From an uncultured Pelagibacteraceae bacterium (GTDB taxonomy: Bacteria; Pseudomonadota; Alphaproteobacteria; Pelagibacterales; Pelagibacteraceae), in assembly GCA_902566365.1 (NCBI GenBank), contig CACFIH010000003.1:1-64000 (forward strand): a stretch of DNA of 64,000 nt. The letters run 5' to 3'. Each line of letters begins with the position of its first letter. Position 1 is the stretch's first letter. The translations under genes were made by a program, and so were the position numbers. The notes below the pieces were generated by a model. The model ran no database searches. It was not told the origin of the DNA and was given only the letters and a program-made list of their open reading frames with translations. This document shows, piece after piece, positions 32,287 through 43,400 of the stretch.

Positions 32287-33261
32287 TTACGTATTTCTTA
32301 GTATTTTTAAAATTATATTAAGTTCTTGTGGCAAAATTGAGCTAAAAATCATTTCTTTATTTTTTCTTGGGTGAATAAATCCAATAGTTTTAGCATGTAA
32401 AAATTGCCTTTTTAAATTTATAATTTTTTCCTCAAGATTTACGTTAATATTTTTTATTTTTTTAAATTTTTTTTTATATTTATCATCTCCAACTATATTG
32501 TGCCCTAAATAATTCATATGAACTCTAATTTGATGAGTCCTGCCAGTCTCTAATTTACAATCTAGCAAACTCAAAGTAGGTGTATTTTTATTTTCAAAAA
32601 TTTCTAGAGTTTTATAATTAGTTATTGCCTTTTTACCTTTCGTAATACTTACTTCCATCATTTGTCTATTTTTAGAACTTCGTGTTATTAAAGTTTCGAC
32701 ACGTCCTTTTGATGGTCTAATTTTTCCCCAAACTAATAATTGATAAATTCTAGTTATCGTGTGTCTACTAAATTGGTCAGATAGATTTTCATGGGCGTAA
32801 TTGTTTTTTGCTATAACAATTAAACCAGAGGTATTTTTATCTATTCTATGAACAATTCCGGGTCTTAGTTCATCTCCTATATTTGATAAAGAATATTTAT
32901 CGTGATTAATTAATGCATTGACAATGGTATTATCGTAATTGCCTGGACCAGGATGCATTGCAATACCAGAAGGTTTATTTATTACAATCACATCTTCATC
33001 TTCATAAATTATATCCAATTTATATTCATAAGGTTTAAGAGATGTCTTCTTTGGCTCAGGGATTATTAATTCAATATTATCTCCCAAAGAAATTTTTTTA
33101 GAGGGATCATTTATAGTTTTATTGTTGATTTTTAATTTTTTATCTAAAATTAAGTTTTTTACTCTGGTTCTACTAAGACTATTTTCTTTTTTGTTAATAA
33201 AAACATCTACCCTAATATTATTTTCAAAATCTTTAACAATCAAATTTATTTTTTTTTTCAT
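32287..33261 (-). CDS. rluD: 23S rRNA pseudouridine synthase, RluD type
   Basis: This 324-residue protein has an N-terminal S4 RNA-binding domain (residues 1-75) and a catalytic domain with VINKPSGIAMHPGPGN, GIVHRIDKNTSGLIVIAK (catalytic Asp) and LETGRTHQIRVHMNYLGH. RluD modifies positions 1911, 1915 and 1917 of helix 69. In proteobacteria it often lies next to rpoH or the tRNA genes, as here. RluC is the closest alternative. Confidence 0.93.
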   Translation of the reverse strand: MKKKINLIVKDFENNIRVDVFINKKENSLSRTRVKNLILDKKLKINNKTINDPSKKISLGDNIELIIPEPKKTSLKPYEYKLDIIYEDEDVIVINKPSGIAMHPGPGNYDNTIVNALINHDKYSLSNIGDELRPGIVHRIDKNTSGLIVIAKNNYAHENLSDQFSRHTITRIYQLLVWGKIRPSKGRVETLITRSSKNRQMMEVSITKGKKAITNYKTLEIFENKNTPTLSLLDCKLETGRTHQIRVHMNYLGHNIVGDDKYKKKFKKIKNINVNLEEKIINLKRQFLHAKTIGFIHPRKNKEMIFSSILPQELNIILKILRNT

Positions 33262-33284
33262 AAAATGGTATATTAATATTATAT

Positions 33285-33361
33285 GCGCTTGTAGCTCAAC
33301 TGGATAGAGCGCCTGACTTCGGATCAGGAGGTTCTGGGTTCGACTCCTAGCAGGCGCACCA
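33285..33361 (+). tRNA. tRNA-Arg (TCG)
   Basis: The 77-base sequence folds as a full cloverleaf. The acceptor GCGCTTG pairs with CAGGCGC (one G-U), the D arm has AGCTCAACTGGATAGAGC, the anticodon stem CCTGA/TCAGG encloses CTTCGGA with anticodon TCG, the T arm is GGGTTCGACTCC, and CCA is encoded. It reads CGA and probably CGG codons. It sits between divergent rluD and the convergent ABC permease gene, which ends 3 bases after it. Confidence 0.96.
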
Positions 33362-33363
33362 AA

Positions 33364-34155
33364 CTATTCTCCCATGTTGATTAAAGTTCCTTTAACACGA
33401 GCCCTTAAAAAAGATAAATAAAATAAGCTGATTCCAATTACTAAATATAATAGATTTAATAAATAGGCTTTTTTTAAATTTTCATAATCTATTAAACCAT
33501 TTGTTAAAATATTTCTGGTTTCATCAAAAATATAAACTAGTGGTAATCCTTTTGCTAAAATCTGAAAAAAATTGGGAAGAATTTCAATTGGATAATATAT
33601 ACATCCTAATGGCGCAAGCAAAAATAAAGATGACCAAGCAATATTTTCAAATGATGGCCCATATCTAATGAGCCCAGCACTAACAAACAAACCAAGTGTT
33701 ATGCCAAAAACATATAAACTAAGAAATAATAGAAAAAGAGGAAAACCTAACTCTAAAATTGATACTCCAAATAATGGAGATGTTAAAAGAATTGCGGGTA
33801 CTAATCCAATCAATGTTCTTATCAAAGCCGTAAAAATTAAAGATACAATTATTTCTTCAAGTTTGAGAGGAGCAATAAATAGATTGGTAAAATTTCTACT
33901 CCAAATTTCCTCTAAGAATAGCATATTAAAACTTATACTAGATCTAAATAGAATGTCATAAAGAATTGCACATGTTAAAATTACTCCAAGTGTATTGTTA
34001 TAATAATCACTATATATGGAAAAAAATTTTGAAATAAATCCCCAAAGAATTATTTGTATTGTTGGCCAATAAATTAAATCAAGTATTCTCGGTAGGGAAC
34101 TTTTAATGAGATAGAAATGTCTTAGAAAAAGACCAAACATTTTATTTAAATTCAT
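33364..34155 (-). CDS. ABC-2 type transporter permease
   Basis: This 263-residue integral membrane protein has six predicted hydrophobic segments and the ABC-2 permease layout (NodJ/DrrB-like), including LAPLGCIYYPIEILPNFFQILAKGLPLVYIFDE in the conserved part between helices 5 and 6, of which PIEILP and LPLVYI are the usual marks. It is encoded together with the upstream ATPase gene (14-base overlap). The pair forms an exporter with unknown substrate, possibly a lipid, polysaccharide or drug. Confidence 0.88.
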   Translation of the reverse strand: MNLNKMFGLFLRHFYLIKSSLPRILDLIYWPTIQIILWGFISKFFSIYSDYYNNTLGVILTCAILYDILFRSSISFNMLFLEEIWSRNFTNLFIAPLKLEEIIVSLIFTALIRTLIGLVPAILLTSPLFGVSILELGFPLFLLFLSLYVFGITLGLFVSAGLIRYGPSFENIAWSSLFLLAPLGCIYYPIEILPNFFQILAKGLPLVYIFDETRNILTNGLIDYENLKKAYLLNLLYLVIGISLFYLSFLRARVKGTLINMGE

Positions 34156-34876
34156 ATTTTTCTTTCGTAAGTTTTAAAAAAACTTCTTCCATATTTTTTT
34201 TATTATGTTTTTTGATTAATTCCTGAGGTTTCCCTTGGTCAATTATAGTTCCTTTATTCATCATTATTACAAAAGAACACAGCCTTTCTACTTCAACCAT
34301 ATTATGCGATGCTAGTAGAATAGAATTTTTTTTTTCCTCTTGATAATTTTCTAAAAAAACTCTAACAAAATCTCCAGTCTCTGGATCAAGAGATGCTGTC
34401 GGTTCATCTAAAAGCAGAATCATTGGATCATTAATTATAGATTTTGCAAGACTTACTCTATTTTTTTGACCAGAAGAAAGTTCACCTGTAATTTTATCAA
34501 TAATTTCATTAAGTCTTAGTTTTTCTGAAATATTTTCAATTTTTGTTTTAAGATTTTTTATATCATAAAGTCTGCCATAAATTTCAAGATTTTGTCTAAC
34601 AGTTAGTTTTTTTGGTAACTCGATATAAGGAGAAATAAAATTTAAATTATTTAATACTTTTATTCTTTGATTTTCAATTTCTTTTCCATTAATTAATATT
34701 TTACCTTTTGATGGTTTTAACAAGCCCAAAATCATTCCTATTGTCGTAGTTTTTCCGCAACCATTTGGCCCAAGAATCCCAATAATTTCATTTTTATTTA
34801 GATTAAAAGATATGTTTTTGACAGCTTCTCTGCCATCATAGCTTTTCGATAAATTAATTACTTGAAGCGGAATCAT
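34142..34876 (-). CDS. ABC transporter ATP-binding protein
   Basis: This 244-residue ATPase has Walker A GPNGCGKTT near residues 37-45, the signature LSSGQKNR, Walker B ILLLDEPTASLDP and the switch His in LLASHNM. It is the motor for the permease encoded next to it. It starts 2 bases from the tsaC stop, so the three genes may share one transcript. Confidence 0.93.
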   Translation of the reverse strand: MIPLQVINLSKSYDGREAVKNISFNLNKNEIIGILGPNGCGKTTTIGMILGLLKPSKGKILINGKEIENQRIKVLNNLNFISPYIELPKKLTVRQNLEIYGRLYDIKNLKTKIENISEKLRLNEIIDKITGELSSGQKNRVSLAKSIINDPMILLLDEPTASLDPETGDFVRVFLENYQEEKKNSILLASHNMVEVERLCSFVIMMNKGTIIDQGKPQELIKKHNKKNMEEVFLKLTKEKYEFK

Positions 34877-34878
34877 TA

Positions 34879-35811
34879 TTAAAACTTTGATGCTCTTATT
34901 AGTCTATCATTAATAGTTTTACCTAGCCCTTTATTTGGGATTTTACAAACAGCAATAGAACTATATTTATTTTTTTTTATCATTCTTAAAGTACTGTATA
35001 AATTTTTAGCAGCTTCCTTTAAATCACCTTTTTTAGATAAAAAAAAATAATTTGGCTTACTTATTTTTTTTCTTTTAAAAAGAATATATGCCTCATTATT
35101 TTTAATTTTTTTTGCATTCATTCTTATTGGAATGCCTGGGGAATAATGAAGTTTAAATTGACCAGGAACTGTAATTTTTGATTGATTATTTCTTATTTTT
35201 ATTTTTTTATTTAATACGCTTTGAATGGTAGAGATATCCAAACCTCCCAATCTTAAAATTTGAGGTTTTTTTCTAAGATCTATTATTGTTGACTCTATGC
35301 CAATAGATGATTTACCTCCCTCTAATATATATTTAATTTTTTTCCCGAAATCTTCATGGACGTCAGATGAACACACAGCACTTACTCTTTTTGAGAGATT
35401 GGCACTAGGAGCTGCCAAAGGAAAACTTAATTTTTTTAATAAATTTCTAGTTACAGGATGCTTTGGAAATCTTACTGCTAAAGTCATTTTTTTGTTAGTT
35501 ACAAATTTAGAAATTTTAGAATTTTTTTTTAAGTCTAAAATAAATGTAATTGGTCCTGGGCTAAATTTTTTATAAAGTTTAAGAAAAGTATTATTAAAAT
35601 TACAATCTTTTTTAAGATCATGATAATTATGATAGTGAACTATAAGAGGGTTATATTTAGGTCTTTTTTTTAGCTTAAATATTTTCTTACAGGCTTTATT
35701 TGAATAAGCATTCCCAGCTAAACCATAAACAGTTTCAGTAGGTATTGCTATACACTCATTATTATTCAGAAGGTTTTTAGCTTTTTTAATATTTGCAAGA
35801 TTAATTTTCAT
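34879..35811 (-). CDS. tsaC: L-threonylcarbamoyladenylate synthase (Sua5/YwlC type)
   Basis: The 310-residue protein has the YrdC domain with NECIAIPTETVYGLAGNA, KRPKYNPLIVHY, LAAPSANLS and a C-terminal Sua5 domain (from about residue 215) with the PGQFKLHYSP linker that gates the active site. It makes the TC-AMP intermediate of the tRNA t6A modification. The two-domain form is longer than E. coli TsaC (190). Divergent from xseB across a 20-base gap. Confidence 0.94.
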   Translation of the reverse strand: MKINLANIKKAKNLLNNNECIAIPTETVYGLAGNAYSNKACKKIFKLKKRPKYNPLIVHYHNYHDLKKDCNFNNTFLKLYKKFSPGPITFILDLKKNSKISKFVTNKKMTLAVRFPKHPVTRNLLKKLSFPLAAPSANLSKRVSAVCSSDVHEDFGKKIKYILEGGKSSIGIESTIIDLRKKPQILRLGGLDISTIQSVLNKKIKIRNNQSKITVPGQFKLHYSPGIPIRMNAKKIKNNEAYILFKRKKISKPNYFFLSKKGDLKEAAKNLYSTLRMIKKNKYSSIAVCKIPNKGLGKTINDRLIRASKF

Positions 35812-35831
35812 GTATTATCTGAAAGTAATAT

Positions 35832-36086
35832 ATGAAAGATAAAAATTTACCAAATGATTATAACTCTTTATCACTCAAAGATTTGACTGATAAAGTTAAT
35901 AAGATCATCGAGGAACTTGAAAGTTGTAGTAATTTAGAGAATTCTTCAGAAAAATATCAAGATCTTTTGAGACTTAATAATATTATTGAAAAAGAATTCA
36001 AAAAAAATGTTAGAATTATAAGTGAAAAAACAAAAAAAAATATATTAGAAATTACATCAAAAATAAATGCAAAAAAAAATAAATAA
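35832..36086 (+). CDS. xseB: exodeoxyribonuclease VII small subunit
   Basis: This 84-residue helical protein has the small-subunit layout: a short N-terminal tail, then two helices, LKDLTDKVNKIIEELES and LLRLNNIIEKEFKKN. The call leans on position, since xseB-ispA-dxs is a widespread proteobacterial order, and on size. The large subunit XseA is not in this window. It overlaps ispA by 20 bases. Confidence 0.82.
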   Translation: MKDKNLPNDYNSLSLKDLTDKVNKIIEELESCSNLENSSEKYQDLLRLNNIIEKEFKKNVRIISEKTKKNILEITSKINAKKNK

Positions 36087-36939
36087 GATTGCTAAAGATA
36101 CAAATATTTTTTTAAAAAAATTCATAAATAGGCAAAAAAAATCAGAATTAATAATTCCCATGCAATATGGTTTATTTTCCGGAGGTAAAAAGATTAGATC
36201 TAAAATTTTAATAGACATTGGGTCATTATTTAAAATAAATTATAAATCATTGATAGTTATAGGTTCAGCAGTAGAATGCATACATGCGTATTCATTAATT
36301 CATGATGATTTACCATGTATGGATAACGACTCATTAAGAAGAGGTAAACCGTCAACACATATTAAATTTGGTGAGTCAACTGCAGTTTTAGCGGGAAATT
36401 CACTTTTAATTATGGCTTATGAAATTCTAAGTCATCAAAAGTTAGATATTTCAGAAAGAATAAAAAATAATTTGATTAATAAAATTTCTGAATGCTCAGG
36501 ACATTTAGGTATAGCAGGAGGTCAATATCTAGATCTTGACTATGAGAATAAAAAAGTATCTCAAAAAAAAATTACTGAAATGGAAATAAAAAAAACAGGT
36601 AAACTTTTTAGTTTTTGCTGTGCAGCACCATTAATTTTAAAGAATAAAAATAAAAGAGAGATTAAAAAATTTGAGGATATAGGAGCAGATATTGGTTTAT
36701 TATTTCAAGTTGCTGATGATTTAATAGACCACAGAGGAAGTTCTTTAATTGCAGGTAAGAAAACTGGAAAAGATAAAAAAAGAGGAAAAGCAACTTTAAT
36801 TAGTTTAATTGGATATAAAAACACTGTTAAATATGCTAATAAACTTATAAGAAAAATTAATAATGAATTAATTAAATATGGTCCAAGAGCAAAAAATTTG
36901 TCTAAGACATTAAATTATATTTTGAATAGAGATAGATGA
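36067..36939 (+). CDS. ispA: short-chain prenyl diphosphate synthase (farnesyl/geranyl type)
   Basis: This 290-residue all-helical enzyme has the first Asp-rich motif [33 protein letters not shown] and the second Asp-rich motif [11 protein letters not shown], with [13 protein letters not shown] near the end. It condenses IPP with DMAPP and GPP to give farnesyl diphosphate. Encoded between xseB and dxs, with 4-base coupling to dxs (ATGA). Confidence 0.94.
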   Translation: MQKKINKIAKDTNIFLKKFINRQKKSELIIPMQYGLFSGGKKIRSKILIDIGSLFKINYKSLIVIGSAVECIHAYSLIHDDLPCMDNDSLRRGKPSTHIKFGESTAVLAGNSLLIMAYEILSHQKLDISERIKNNLINKISECSGHLGIAGGQYLDLDYENKKVSQKKITEMEIKKTGKLFSFCCAAPLILKNKNKREIKKFEDIGADIGLLFQVADDLIDHRGSSLIAGKKTGKDKKRGKATLISLIGYKNTVKYANKLIRKINNELIKYGPRAKNLSKTLNYILNRDR

Positions 36940-38849
36940 AAAAAAATTATGAATTTTTAAATCAGATAAATTTTCCCTCAGACTTAAAAAAAATACCTGA
37001 GTCAAAATTACAATTAGTATCTAATGAATTAAGAGAAGAATTAATCGATGCAGTTTCAGTGACTGGCGGACATTTGGGTGCAAGTCTCGGTGTTGTAGAA
37101 TTAAGTGTTGCTCTCCATTATATTTTCAATACACCTAATGATAAATTAATTTGGGATGTAGGTCATCAATGTTATCCGCATAAAATTTTGACTGGCAGAA
37201 AAGATAAAATTAGAACATTAAGGCAAGGCGGAGGTCTTTCTGGTTTTACAAAAAGATCAGAGAGTGAATACGATCCATTTGGTGCCGCCCATAGTTCTAC
37301 TTCAATATCTTCTGCCCTAGGTATTGCAGAAGCGAATAAACTAGCTAACAAATCAGATAATGTAGTTGCTGTTATTGGTGATGGAGCTATCAGTGCAGGT
37401 ATGGCTTACGAAGCTATGAATAATGCTGGTGCTTCAAAAACTAAAATGATTGTTATTTTAAATGATAATGATATGTCAATTGCTCGACCAGTAGGTGCTA
37501 TGAGTACTTATTTAGCAAAAATTTTTTCTGGTAAAATTTATTTCAGTTTAAGAGAAACGATAAAATTAATAACCTCAGCTTTTTCGAAAAGATTTAGTAT
37601 AAAAGCTGGCAAGGCTGAAGATTTATTACGTTCAGCTGTAACTGGTGGAACTTTATTTAGTTCGCTGGGTTTTTATTATATTGGCCCAATTGATGGACAT
37701 GATTTGAGTTCTTTAATACCAATTTTAAAAAATGCGAGAGACTCAAAACACGAAGGACCAATTTTAATTCATATAAAAACAAAAAAAGGGAAGGGCTACA
37801 CTTTTGCAGAAGAAGCAAAAGATAATTATCATGGAGTATCAAAATTTAATATTAAGACTGGTGAACAATTTAAAAAATCAAGTAAAACACCATCTTACAC
37901 TAAAGTTTTTGCCAATACTTTAATTCAACATGCTAAAAAAGATAGTAAAATTGTAGCTATTACGGCAGCTATGCCTGATGGAACTGGCCTTGATGCTTTT
38001 CGTAAAGAATTTCCAGATAGAACTTTTGATGTTGGTATCGCTGAACAACATGCTGTCACATTTGCAGCTGGATTGGCTACTGAAAACTTCAAACCATATG
38101 CAGCTATTTATTCTACGTTTCTTCAAAGAGCTTATGATCAAGTAGTGCATGATGTGGCAATACAAAGCTTACCAGTAAGATTCGCAATAGACAGAGCAGG
38201 ACTAGTTGGTGCTGATGGACCAACACATGCTGGAAGTTTTGATACAACATATTTATCAACATTGCCAAATTTTGTTGTAATGGCTGCTAGTGATGAAGCT
38301 GAACTAGTCAGAATGATCAATACTTCAACAGAAATAAATGACCGACCTTGTGCATTTAGATATCCTAGAGGCTCAGGATTAGGATCAGTTCTGCCAAATT
38401 TAAATGAAAAAATTGAAATAGGTAAGTCAAAAGTCATTAAAGAGGGAAATAAATTAGCTATTCTTAATTTTGGTGCAAGGCTTAACGAAGTATTTAAAGC
38501 ATATGAAAACTTAAAAAAAAAAGGAATTAACATAACAATTGTAGATGCAAGATTTGCGAAGCCACTAGATGAAAATCTAATTTGGCAATTAGCAACTACT
38601 CATGAGGCAATTGTAACTATCGAGGAGGGCTCTATAGGAGGTTTTGGTTCTCATGTTATCAATTTTTTATCTAAAAAGGGTCTGATTGACTCAAATTTAA
38701 AATTTAGATCAATGATACTTCCTGATATTTTTTTAGATCAAGACACACCAGATAATATGTATAAAAATGCTAATTTAGACTCTAGTTCAATTGAGGAAAA
38801 AGTTTTGGATGTTTTAAATTCAAATATTGTTTTACAAAAACAAAAATAG
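36936..38849 (+). CDS. dxs: 1-deoxy-D-xylulose-5-phosphate synthase
   Basis: This 637-residue thiamine-diphosphate enzyme shows [38 protein letters not shown], the TPP motif [20 protein letters not shown] and the transketolase pyrimidine domain [38 protein letters not shown]. It forms DXP from pyruvate and GAP, the first step of the MEP isoprenoid route. It ends 4 bases before the convergent aroC gene. Confidence 0.97.
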   Translation: MKKNYEFLNQINFPSDLKKIPESKLQLVSNELREELIDAVSVTGGHLGASLGVVELSVALHYIFNTPNDKLIWDVGHQCYPHKILTGRKDKIRTLRQGGGLSGFTKRSESEYDPFGAAHSSTSISSALGIAEANKLANKSDNVVAVIGDGAISAGMAYEAMNNAGASKTKMIVILNDNDMSIARPVGAMSTYLAKIFSGKIYFSLRETIKLITSAFSKRFSIKAGKAEDLLRSAVTGGTLFSSLGFYYIGPIDGHDLSSLIPILKNARDSKHEGPILIHIKTKKGKGYTFAEEAKDNYHGVSKFNIKTGEQFKKSSKTPSYTKVFANTLIQHAKKDSKIVAITAAMPDGTGLDAFRKEFPDRTFDVGIAEQHAVTFAAGLATENFKPYAAIYSTFLQRAYDQVVHDVAIQSLPVRFAIDRAGLVGADGPTHAGSFDTTYLSTLPNFVVMAASDEAELVRMINTSTEINDRPCAFRYPRGSGLGSVLPNLNEKIEIGKSKVIKEGNKLAILNFGARLNEVFKAYENLKKKGINITIVDARFAKPLDENLIWQLATTHEAIVTIEEGSIGGFGSHVINFLSKKGLIDSNLKFRSMILPDIFLDQDTPDNMYKNANLDSSSIEEKVLDVLNSNIVLQKQK

Positions 38850-38853
38850 ATAA

Positions 38854-39936
38854 CTAACTACACTGAGCCTTATTCATTAAATAATGATCTAATAAAACAC
38901 ACGAAAGCATTGCTTCGCCAACTGGAACTGCTCTAATACCTACACATGGATCGTGTCTGCCAGTTACAGATATTGTAGTATTTTTTCCAAATTTATTTAT
39001 TGTTTTTCTACTTTTTAAAATTGAAGAAGTGGGTTTTACTGCAAAAGAAACAATTATTTCTTGACCAGAAGATATACCGCCAAGTATTCCACCTGCATTA
39101 TTTGAGCTAAATTTCATCTTCTTATCATTTTGGGAAATTTCATCAGAATTTTCTTCACCAGATAATTGAGCAGAATTCATGCCTGATCCAATGTTCACTC
39201 CCTTGACCGCGTTTATACTCATCATTGCAGATGCAATATCAGAGTCCAGCTTTGAGTAAATTGGTGCACCTAAGCCTGGAGGAACACCATTGGCCCTTAT
39301 TTCAATTATTGCTCCACAGGAAGATCCTGCTTTACGAATACTTAATAGATATTTTTCCCAAATTTTTAACATAGATTTGTCTGGACAAAAAAATGGATTT
39401 TTGTAAATTATTTTATCATCCCACTTTGTAGTATCACATCCAAGTATACCAAGCTGGGTAACTGCAGCAGAAATTTTAAATTTTTTACCTAGTTTTTTTT
39501 CTAAAACTTTTTTTGCGACAGCTCCTGCTGCGACTCTTGCAGCCGTTTCTCTTGCAGAAGATCGTCCACCACCTCTATAATCTCTAATTCCATATTTTTT
39601 GAAATAAGTAAAATCAGCATGCCCAGGTCTAAATTTATCTTTAATATCATTATAATCTTTTGATCTCATATCCTCGTTATAGATTATTAATGATATTGGT
39701 GTGCCAGTCGTTTTACCCTCGAAGACTCCAGATAAAATTTGAACTTTATCACTTTCTTTTCTTTGAGTTGTAAATTTTGATTGGCCTGGCTTTCTTTTGT
39801 TTAATTCGATTTGAATATCTTGCTCTTTAAGCTGAATTAATGGGGGGCAACCATCAATTATGCAGCCAATAGCAGGCCCATGGGACTCTCCCCACGTGGT
39901 AAAACGAAAAAACTTTCCAAAAGTATTAAATGACAT
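38854..39936 (-). CDS. aroC: chorismate synthase
   Basis: The 360-residue protein has the family marks [52 protein letters not shown] (given in part as [10 protein letters not shown]) and, at the end, [17 protein letters not shown]. It converts EPSP to chorismate with reduced FMN. It is a single-gene unit between convergent dxs and divergent pdxH. Confidence 0.97.
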   Translation of the reverse strand: MSFNTFGKFFRFTTWGESHGPAIGCIIDGCPPLIQLKEQDIQIELNKRKPGQSKFTTQRKESDKVQILSGVFEGKTTGTPISLIIYNEDMRSKDYNDIKDKFRPGHADFTYFKKYGIRDYRGGGRSSARETAARVAAGAVAKKVLEKKLGKKFKISAAVTQLGILGCDTTKWDDKIIYKNPFFCPDKSMLKIWEKYLLSIRKAGSSCGAIIEIRANGVPPGLGAPIYSKLDSDIASAMMSINAVKGVNIGSGMNSAQLSGEENSDEISQNDKKMKFSSNNAGGILGGISSGQEIIVSFAVKPTSSILKSRKTINKFGKNTTISVTGRHDPCVGIRAVPVGEAMLSCVLLDHYLMNKAQCS

Positions 39937-39969
39937 TATTTATATTGTATAAATTATTTTGTTTAAATT

Positions 39970-40596
39970 ATGAATCAAAAAAACTCATTAGGCCTTAATA
40001 AATGCTTTTTAGATCTTGATGATCCATTTAAATTATTTGAAAAATGGTTTGATGAGGCTAAAAAGAAAGAAATTAATGATCCTAATGCTTTAGCGTTAGG
40101 AACTTCTAGCAAGACTGGAATTCCATCTGTAAGAATGGTTCTTCTAAAAGGTTTTGATAATAATGGATTTGTTTTTTATACAAATTTAAATAGCCAAAAA
40201 GGAAATGAATTAAAAGATAACCCAAATGCAACAATGTGTTTTCATTGGAAAAGTTTATTACGACAAATAAGAATTGTTGGCACTTTAAAGTTGGTTGATG
40301 ATAAAACAGCAGATGATTATTTTAATACAAGGGCATATGAGAGTAGAATAGGTGCATGGGCATCCAAGCAAAGTAGTGTCTTGAAAAATAGAGAAGAACT
40401 TTTAGATTCTTTAAAAACTTTTAAAAAAAAATATAGTGATAAGAATAATGTACCACGACCTAATCACTGGTCGGGCTGGAATTTAAAACCATCAAGTATT
40501 GAATTTTGGTTAGATGGAAATAACAGAATACATGAAAGATTAAGGTATTTTTTAGATGAAAAAAACAATTGGGCAAAAGAACTTCTAAGTCCTTAA
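39970..40596 (+). CDS. pdxH: pyridoxamine/pyridoxine 5'-phosphate oxidase
   Basis: This 208-residue FMN enzyme has PNALALGTSSKTGIPSVRMVLLKGFD, GFVFYTNLNSQKGNEL, FHWKSLLRQIRIVG and the C-terminal PNHWSGWNLKPSSIEFW...RIHERLRY. It oxidises PNP or PMP to pyridoxal phosphate. Its start lies 33 bases from the divergent aroC start, and its stop overlaps that of the convergent prenyl synthase gene by four bases. Confidence 0.96.
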   Translation: MNQKNSLGLNKCFLDLDDPFKLFEKWFDEAKKKEINDPNALALGTSSKTGIPSVRMVLLKGFDNNGFVFYTNLNSQKGNELKDNPNATMCFHWKSLLRQIRIVGTLKLVDDKTADDYFNTRAYESRIGAWASKQSSVLKNREELLDSLKTFKKKYSDKNNVPRPNHWSGWNLKPSSIEFWLDGNNRIHERLRYFLDEKNNWAKELLSP

Positions 40597-41606
40597 AAAT
40601 TTCTTGATAAACTGAATGAGGTTAAATTTTCAAGGATATTTTTTTCTTCACAATCGTTAAAAACTGACAGCGAGTTAGAAGCCAAGTTTATATAATGTTG
40701 AGCCTTCTGATAACATGCATTTATTATATTGTATTTTTTTATTAATGATAAAGAATAATCTAGATCTTTTTCATCTCTAGCATATTTTGAAAAAATATCT
40801 TTTAATTTTTTTTTTTCTTCAACATTAGCTTTTTGAAACAATAAGATTATTGGAAGTGTAACTTTACCTTCATAAAAATCTTTACCTATTTTTTTTCCAA
40901 ATATTTTTAATTCCGAATTATAATCTAAAGTATCATCGGCAATTTGAAATGTTAAACCTAGGTTTCTTCCATAAAATTCCAACGCTACTTTCTCTTTATT
41001 GTTTTTGTCAGATAAAATTGCTCCAACTTTTGTCGATGCTGCAAATAATTCTGCAGTTTTAGCAGATATAATTTTAAGGTATGTTTCCTCTAACATATCA
41101 ACTTCACCTTGATGTTGAAGTTGTAATATTTCTCCTTGGGCAATCTTTGAAGATGTAGAAGATAATAATTTTAAAACTTCTAAGTTTCCGTCCTCTACCA
41201 TCATTTCAAAACATCTACTAAGCAAATAATCTCCCACTAATACGGAAGATTGATTATCCCAAATTTTGTTTAAAGTTTTTTTTCCTCTCCTTATGGAGCC
41301 ATTATCTATAACATCATCGTGCATTAAAGTTGCAGAGTGAATTAATTCGACACAAGCTGCTAAATTTATATCTCTAGTACCCTTTGAATAATCACATAAT
41401 TTTGCAGAACCTAAAGTGAGTAATGCTCTTAATCTTTTGCCACCAGTGTCAAGATGGTAGTCAGTCATTTTTTTAACCAATTCAACATCACTAAATAATT
41501 TTAGTTTAATTTTTTCTTCAACTAATAATAATCTGTTTTCAACTGAATTTTTTAATTGAAAATAGGAATTATTAATTTGATTTTTGAGCTGAATTACAGT
41601 TCCCAT
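40593..41606 (-). CDS. ispB: long-chain polyprenyl diphosphate synthase
   Basis: This is an isoprenyl diphosphate synthase of the long-chain type, with GGKRLRALLTLGSAKL, the first Asp-rich motif ATLMHDDVIDNGSIRRGKKT, VGDYLLSRCFE, GEILQLQHQGEVD and the second Asp-rich motif QIADDTLDY. It likely makes the octa- or decaprenyl tail of ubiquinone. I chose ATG 41606; a TTG four codons upstream (41618) keeps the frame open but adds no conserved residues. Chain length cannot be read directly. Confidence 0.93.
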   Translation of the reverse strand: MGTVIQLKNQINNSYFQLKNSVENRLLLVEEKIKLKLFSDVELVKKMTDYHLDTGGKRLRALLTLGSAKLCDYSKGTRDINLAACVELIHSATLMHDDVIDNGSIRRGKKTLNKIWDNQSSVLVGDYLLSRCFEMMVEDGNLEVLKLLSSTSSKIAQGEILQLQHQGEVDMLEETYLKIISAKTAELFAASTKVGAILSDKNNKEKVALEFYGRNLGLTFQIADDTLDYNSELKIFGKKIGKDFYEGKVTLPIILLFQKANVEEKKKLKDIFSKYARDEKDLDYSLSLIKKYNIINACYQKAQHYINLASNSLSVFNDCEEKNILENLTSFSLSRNF

Positions 41607-41721
41607 ATATGTTAACAAACTAATATAATAAGTTTATATTTATTACTTATCAATTGACGCACCTGAATCTTCAATTATAAGGTGTCTTTATATTCAATTA
41701 AAAATTCTATAAAGATTAAAA

Positions 41722-42528
41722 ATGTTATCTTTTTTTAAAAAGAAAAAAGTTATTCCACATATTAAATTAAGTGGAGTTATTGGAAATGTAGGAAAGTTCA
41801 AACAGGGAATAGATTTTTCAGGTCAAGAAGAGATTATCTCTAAAGCTTTTGCTTTAAAAAAAGCTCTATGTGTTGCGATTACAATTAATTCTCCAGGAGG
41901 GTCTCCGGTCCAATCGCATTTGATTTATAATTTTATCAGGCAACAGGCCAAAAAAAATAAAAAAAAAGTGATAGTTTTTGCTGAGGATGTTGCGGCTTCA
42001 GGTGGTTACTTAATTGCTTGTGCTGGAGACGAGATATATGCAAATTCAAGTTCTATTATTGGTTCTATAGGTGTAATTTATTCATCATTTGGATTTACCG
42101 AGTTAATAAAAAAAATTGGTGTTGAAAGAAGAGTCCATACTGCCGGTAAAAATAAAAGTACATTAGATCCTTTTCAAGAAGAAAAAAAAGAAGATATAGA
42201 GAGGCTGAAGAATATTCAATTAGACTTGCACAAAGATTTTATCGAAGTTGTTGAGAGCAGCAGAGGTTCTAAATTAAAAAAAACTGAAGTAGAATTGTTT
42301 TCGGGGGAATTTTGGTCAGGTAGAAAAGCAAGAGATCTTGGTTTAATCGATGATGTAGGAGATGCATACCAAATATTAAAAAAAAAATATGGAGAAGATG
42401 TAGTAATCAAAAAATTTGAAAAATCAAAAAGCTGGCTAAGTAAAAAATTATCATCATCAAATGATCATGTTGATCAACTAGCAAATATATTGGATGAAAA
42501 ATCTGTCTGGCAAAGATATGGCCTCTAA
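41722..42528 (+). CDS. S49 family (SppA/SohB-like) serine peptidase
   Basis: This 268-residue single-domain member has [42 protein letters not shown] (nucleophile Ser in ASGGY) and [13 protein letters not shown]...[13 protein letters not shown], where the lysine is the general base. There is no clear N-terminal signal or membrane segment, unlike E. coli SppA or SohB. Family members cut signal peptides or membrane fragments. The end overlaps glyQ. Confidence 0.88.
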   Translation: MLSFFKKKKVIPHIKLSGVIGNVGKFKQGIDFSGQEEIISKAFALKKALCVAITINSPGGSPVQSHLIYNFIRQQAKKNKKKVIVFAEDVAASGGYLIACAGDEIYANSSSIIGSIGVIYSSFGFTELIKKIGVERRVHTAGKNKSTLDPFQEEKKEDIERLKNIQLDLHKDFIEVVESSRGSKLKKTEVELFSGEFWSGRKARDLGLIDDVGDAYQILKKKYGEDVVIKKFEKSKSWLSKKLSSSNDHVDQLANILDEKSVWQRYGL

Positions 42529-43399
42529 AGAAAATAAAAAACCACCAAAGTTTCAAACTTTTCAAGAAACAATTTTTAACTTACAAAAATTTTGGAGCAA
42601 ACTTGGTTGTATAATTTTACAACCTTATGATATTGAAGTTGGAGCTGGAACATTTCATCCAGCAACTACATTAAGATCCCTTGGACCTAAACCATGGAAG
42701 GCTGCTTATGTACAACCTTCAAGAAGACCAACTGATGGTAGGTATGGAAAAAATCCAAATAGACTTCAACACTATTATCAATTTCAAGTGATAATAAAAC
42801 CATCTCCCTCAAATATTAAAAAACTTTATTTAAATAGTTTGTCAGTCATAGGTATTAATCACAAAGATCATGACATTAGGTTTGTGGAAGATGATTGGGA
42901 AAGCCCAACTCTTGGAGCTGCAGGACTAGGATGGGAAGTTTGGTGCGATGGAATGGAAATTACTCAGTTTACTTATTTTCAACAAATGGCGGGTTTTGAA
43001 TGTAAACCTGTTTCAGTTGAAATAACTTATGGTTTAGAAAGAATTTGTATGTTTACTCAACAGAAAAAAAATGTTTATGACTTAATTTGGAACAGTGAGG
43101 GTGTGGAGTATAAAGAGGTTTTTCATCAAGCCGAAAAAGAGTTTTCTGCATATAATTTTGAACATGCAAATACAGAAAATCTTTTTAAGATTTTTGATAT
43201 GCTTGAAAATGAAGCAAAGTCATTAGTTGAAAAAAAGATATCCTTGCCAGCATATGATCAATGTTTAAAAGCAAGCCATGTTTTTAATATATTAGATGCT
43301 CGAGGTGCAATTAGTGTCGCGCAAAGAGCTGAATATATAAGTAAAATAAGAGAAATAACAAAATCAGTGGCAACAATTTGGATTGATACACAAATATAA
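42518..43399 (+). CDS. glyQ: glycyl-tRNA synthetase alpha subunit
   Basis: The protein has [70 protein letters not shown] (quoted as [11 protein letters not shown]) and [11 protein letters not shown], the class II motifs of the bacterial alpha-2/beta-2 enzyme. I chose ATG 42518, giving 293 residues and an 11-base overlap with the peptidase gene; ATG 42494 adds eight non-conserved residues. glyS follows after one base. Confidence 0.97.
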   Translation: MASKENKKPPKFQTFQETIFNLQKFWSKLGCIILQPYDIEVGAGTFHPATTLRSLGPKPWKAAYVQPSRRPTDGRYGKNPNRLQHYYQFQVIIKPSPSNIKKLYLNSLSVIGINHKDHDIRFVEDDWESPTLGAAGLGWEVWCDGMEITQFTYFQQMAGFECKPVSVEITYGLERICMFTQQKKNVYDLIWNSEGVEYKEVFHQAEKEFSAYNFEHANTENLFKIFDMLENEAKSLVEKKISLPAYDQCLKASHVFNILDARGAISVAQRAEYISKIREITKSVATIWIDTQI

Positions 43400-43400
43400 G

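Noticed and set aside
41656-41686. Hairpin GACGCACCT...AGGTGTC in the ispB-sppA gap
   Set aside because: The stem needs a two-base bulge, has a long loop and no strong T run. It lies between divergent genes, where a terminator is not expected.
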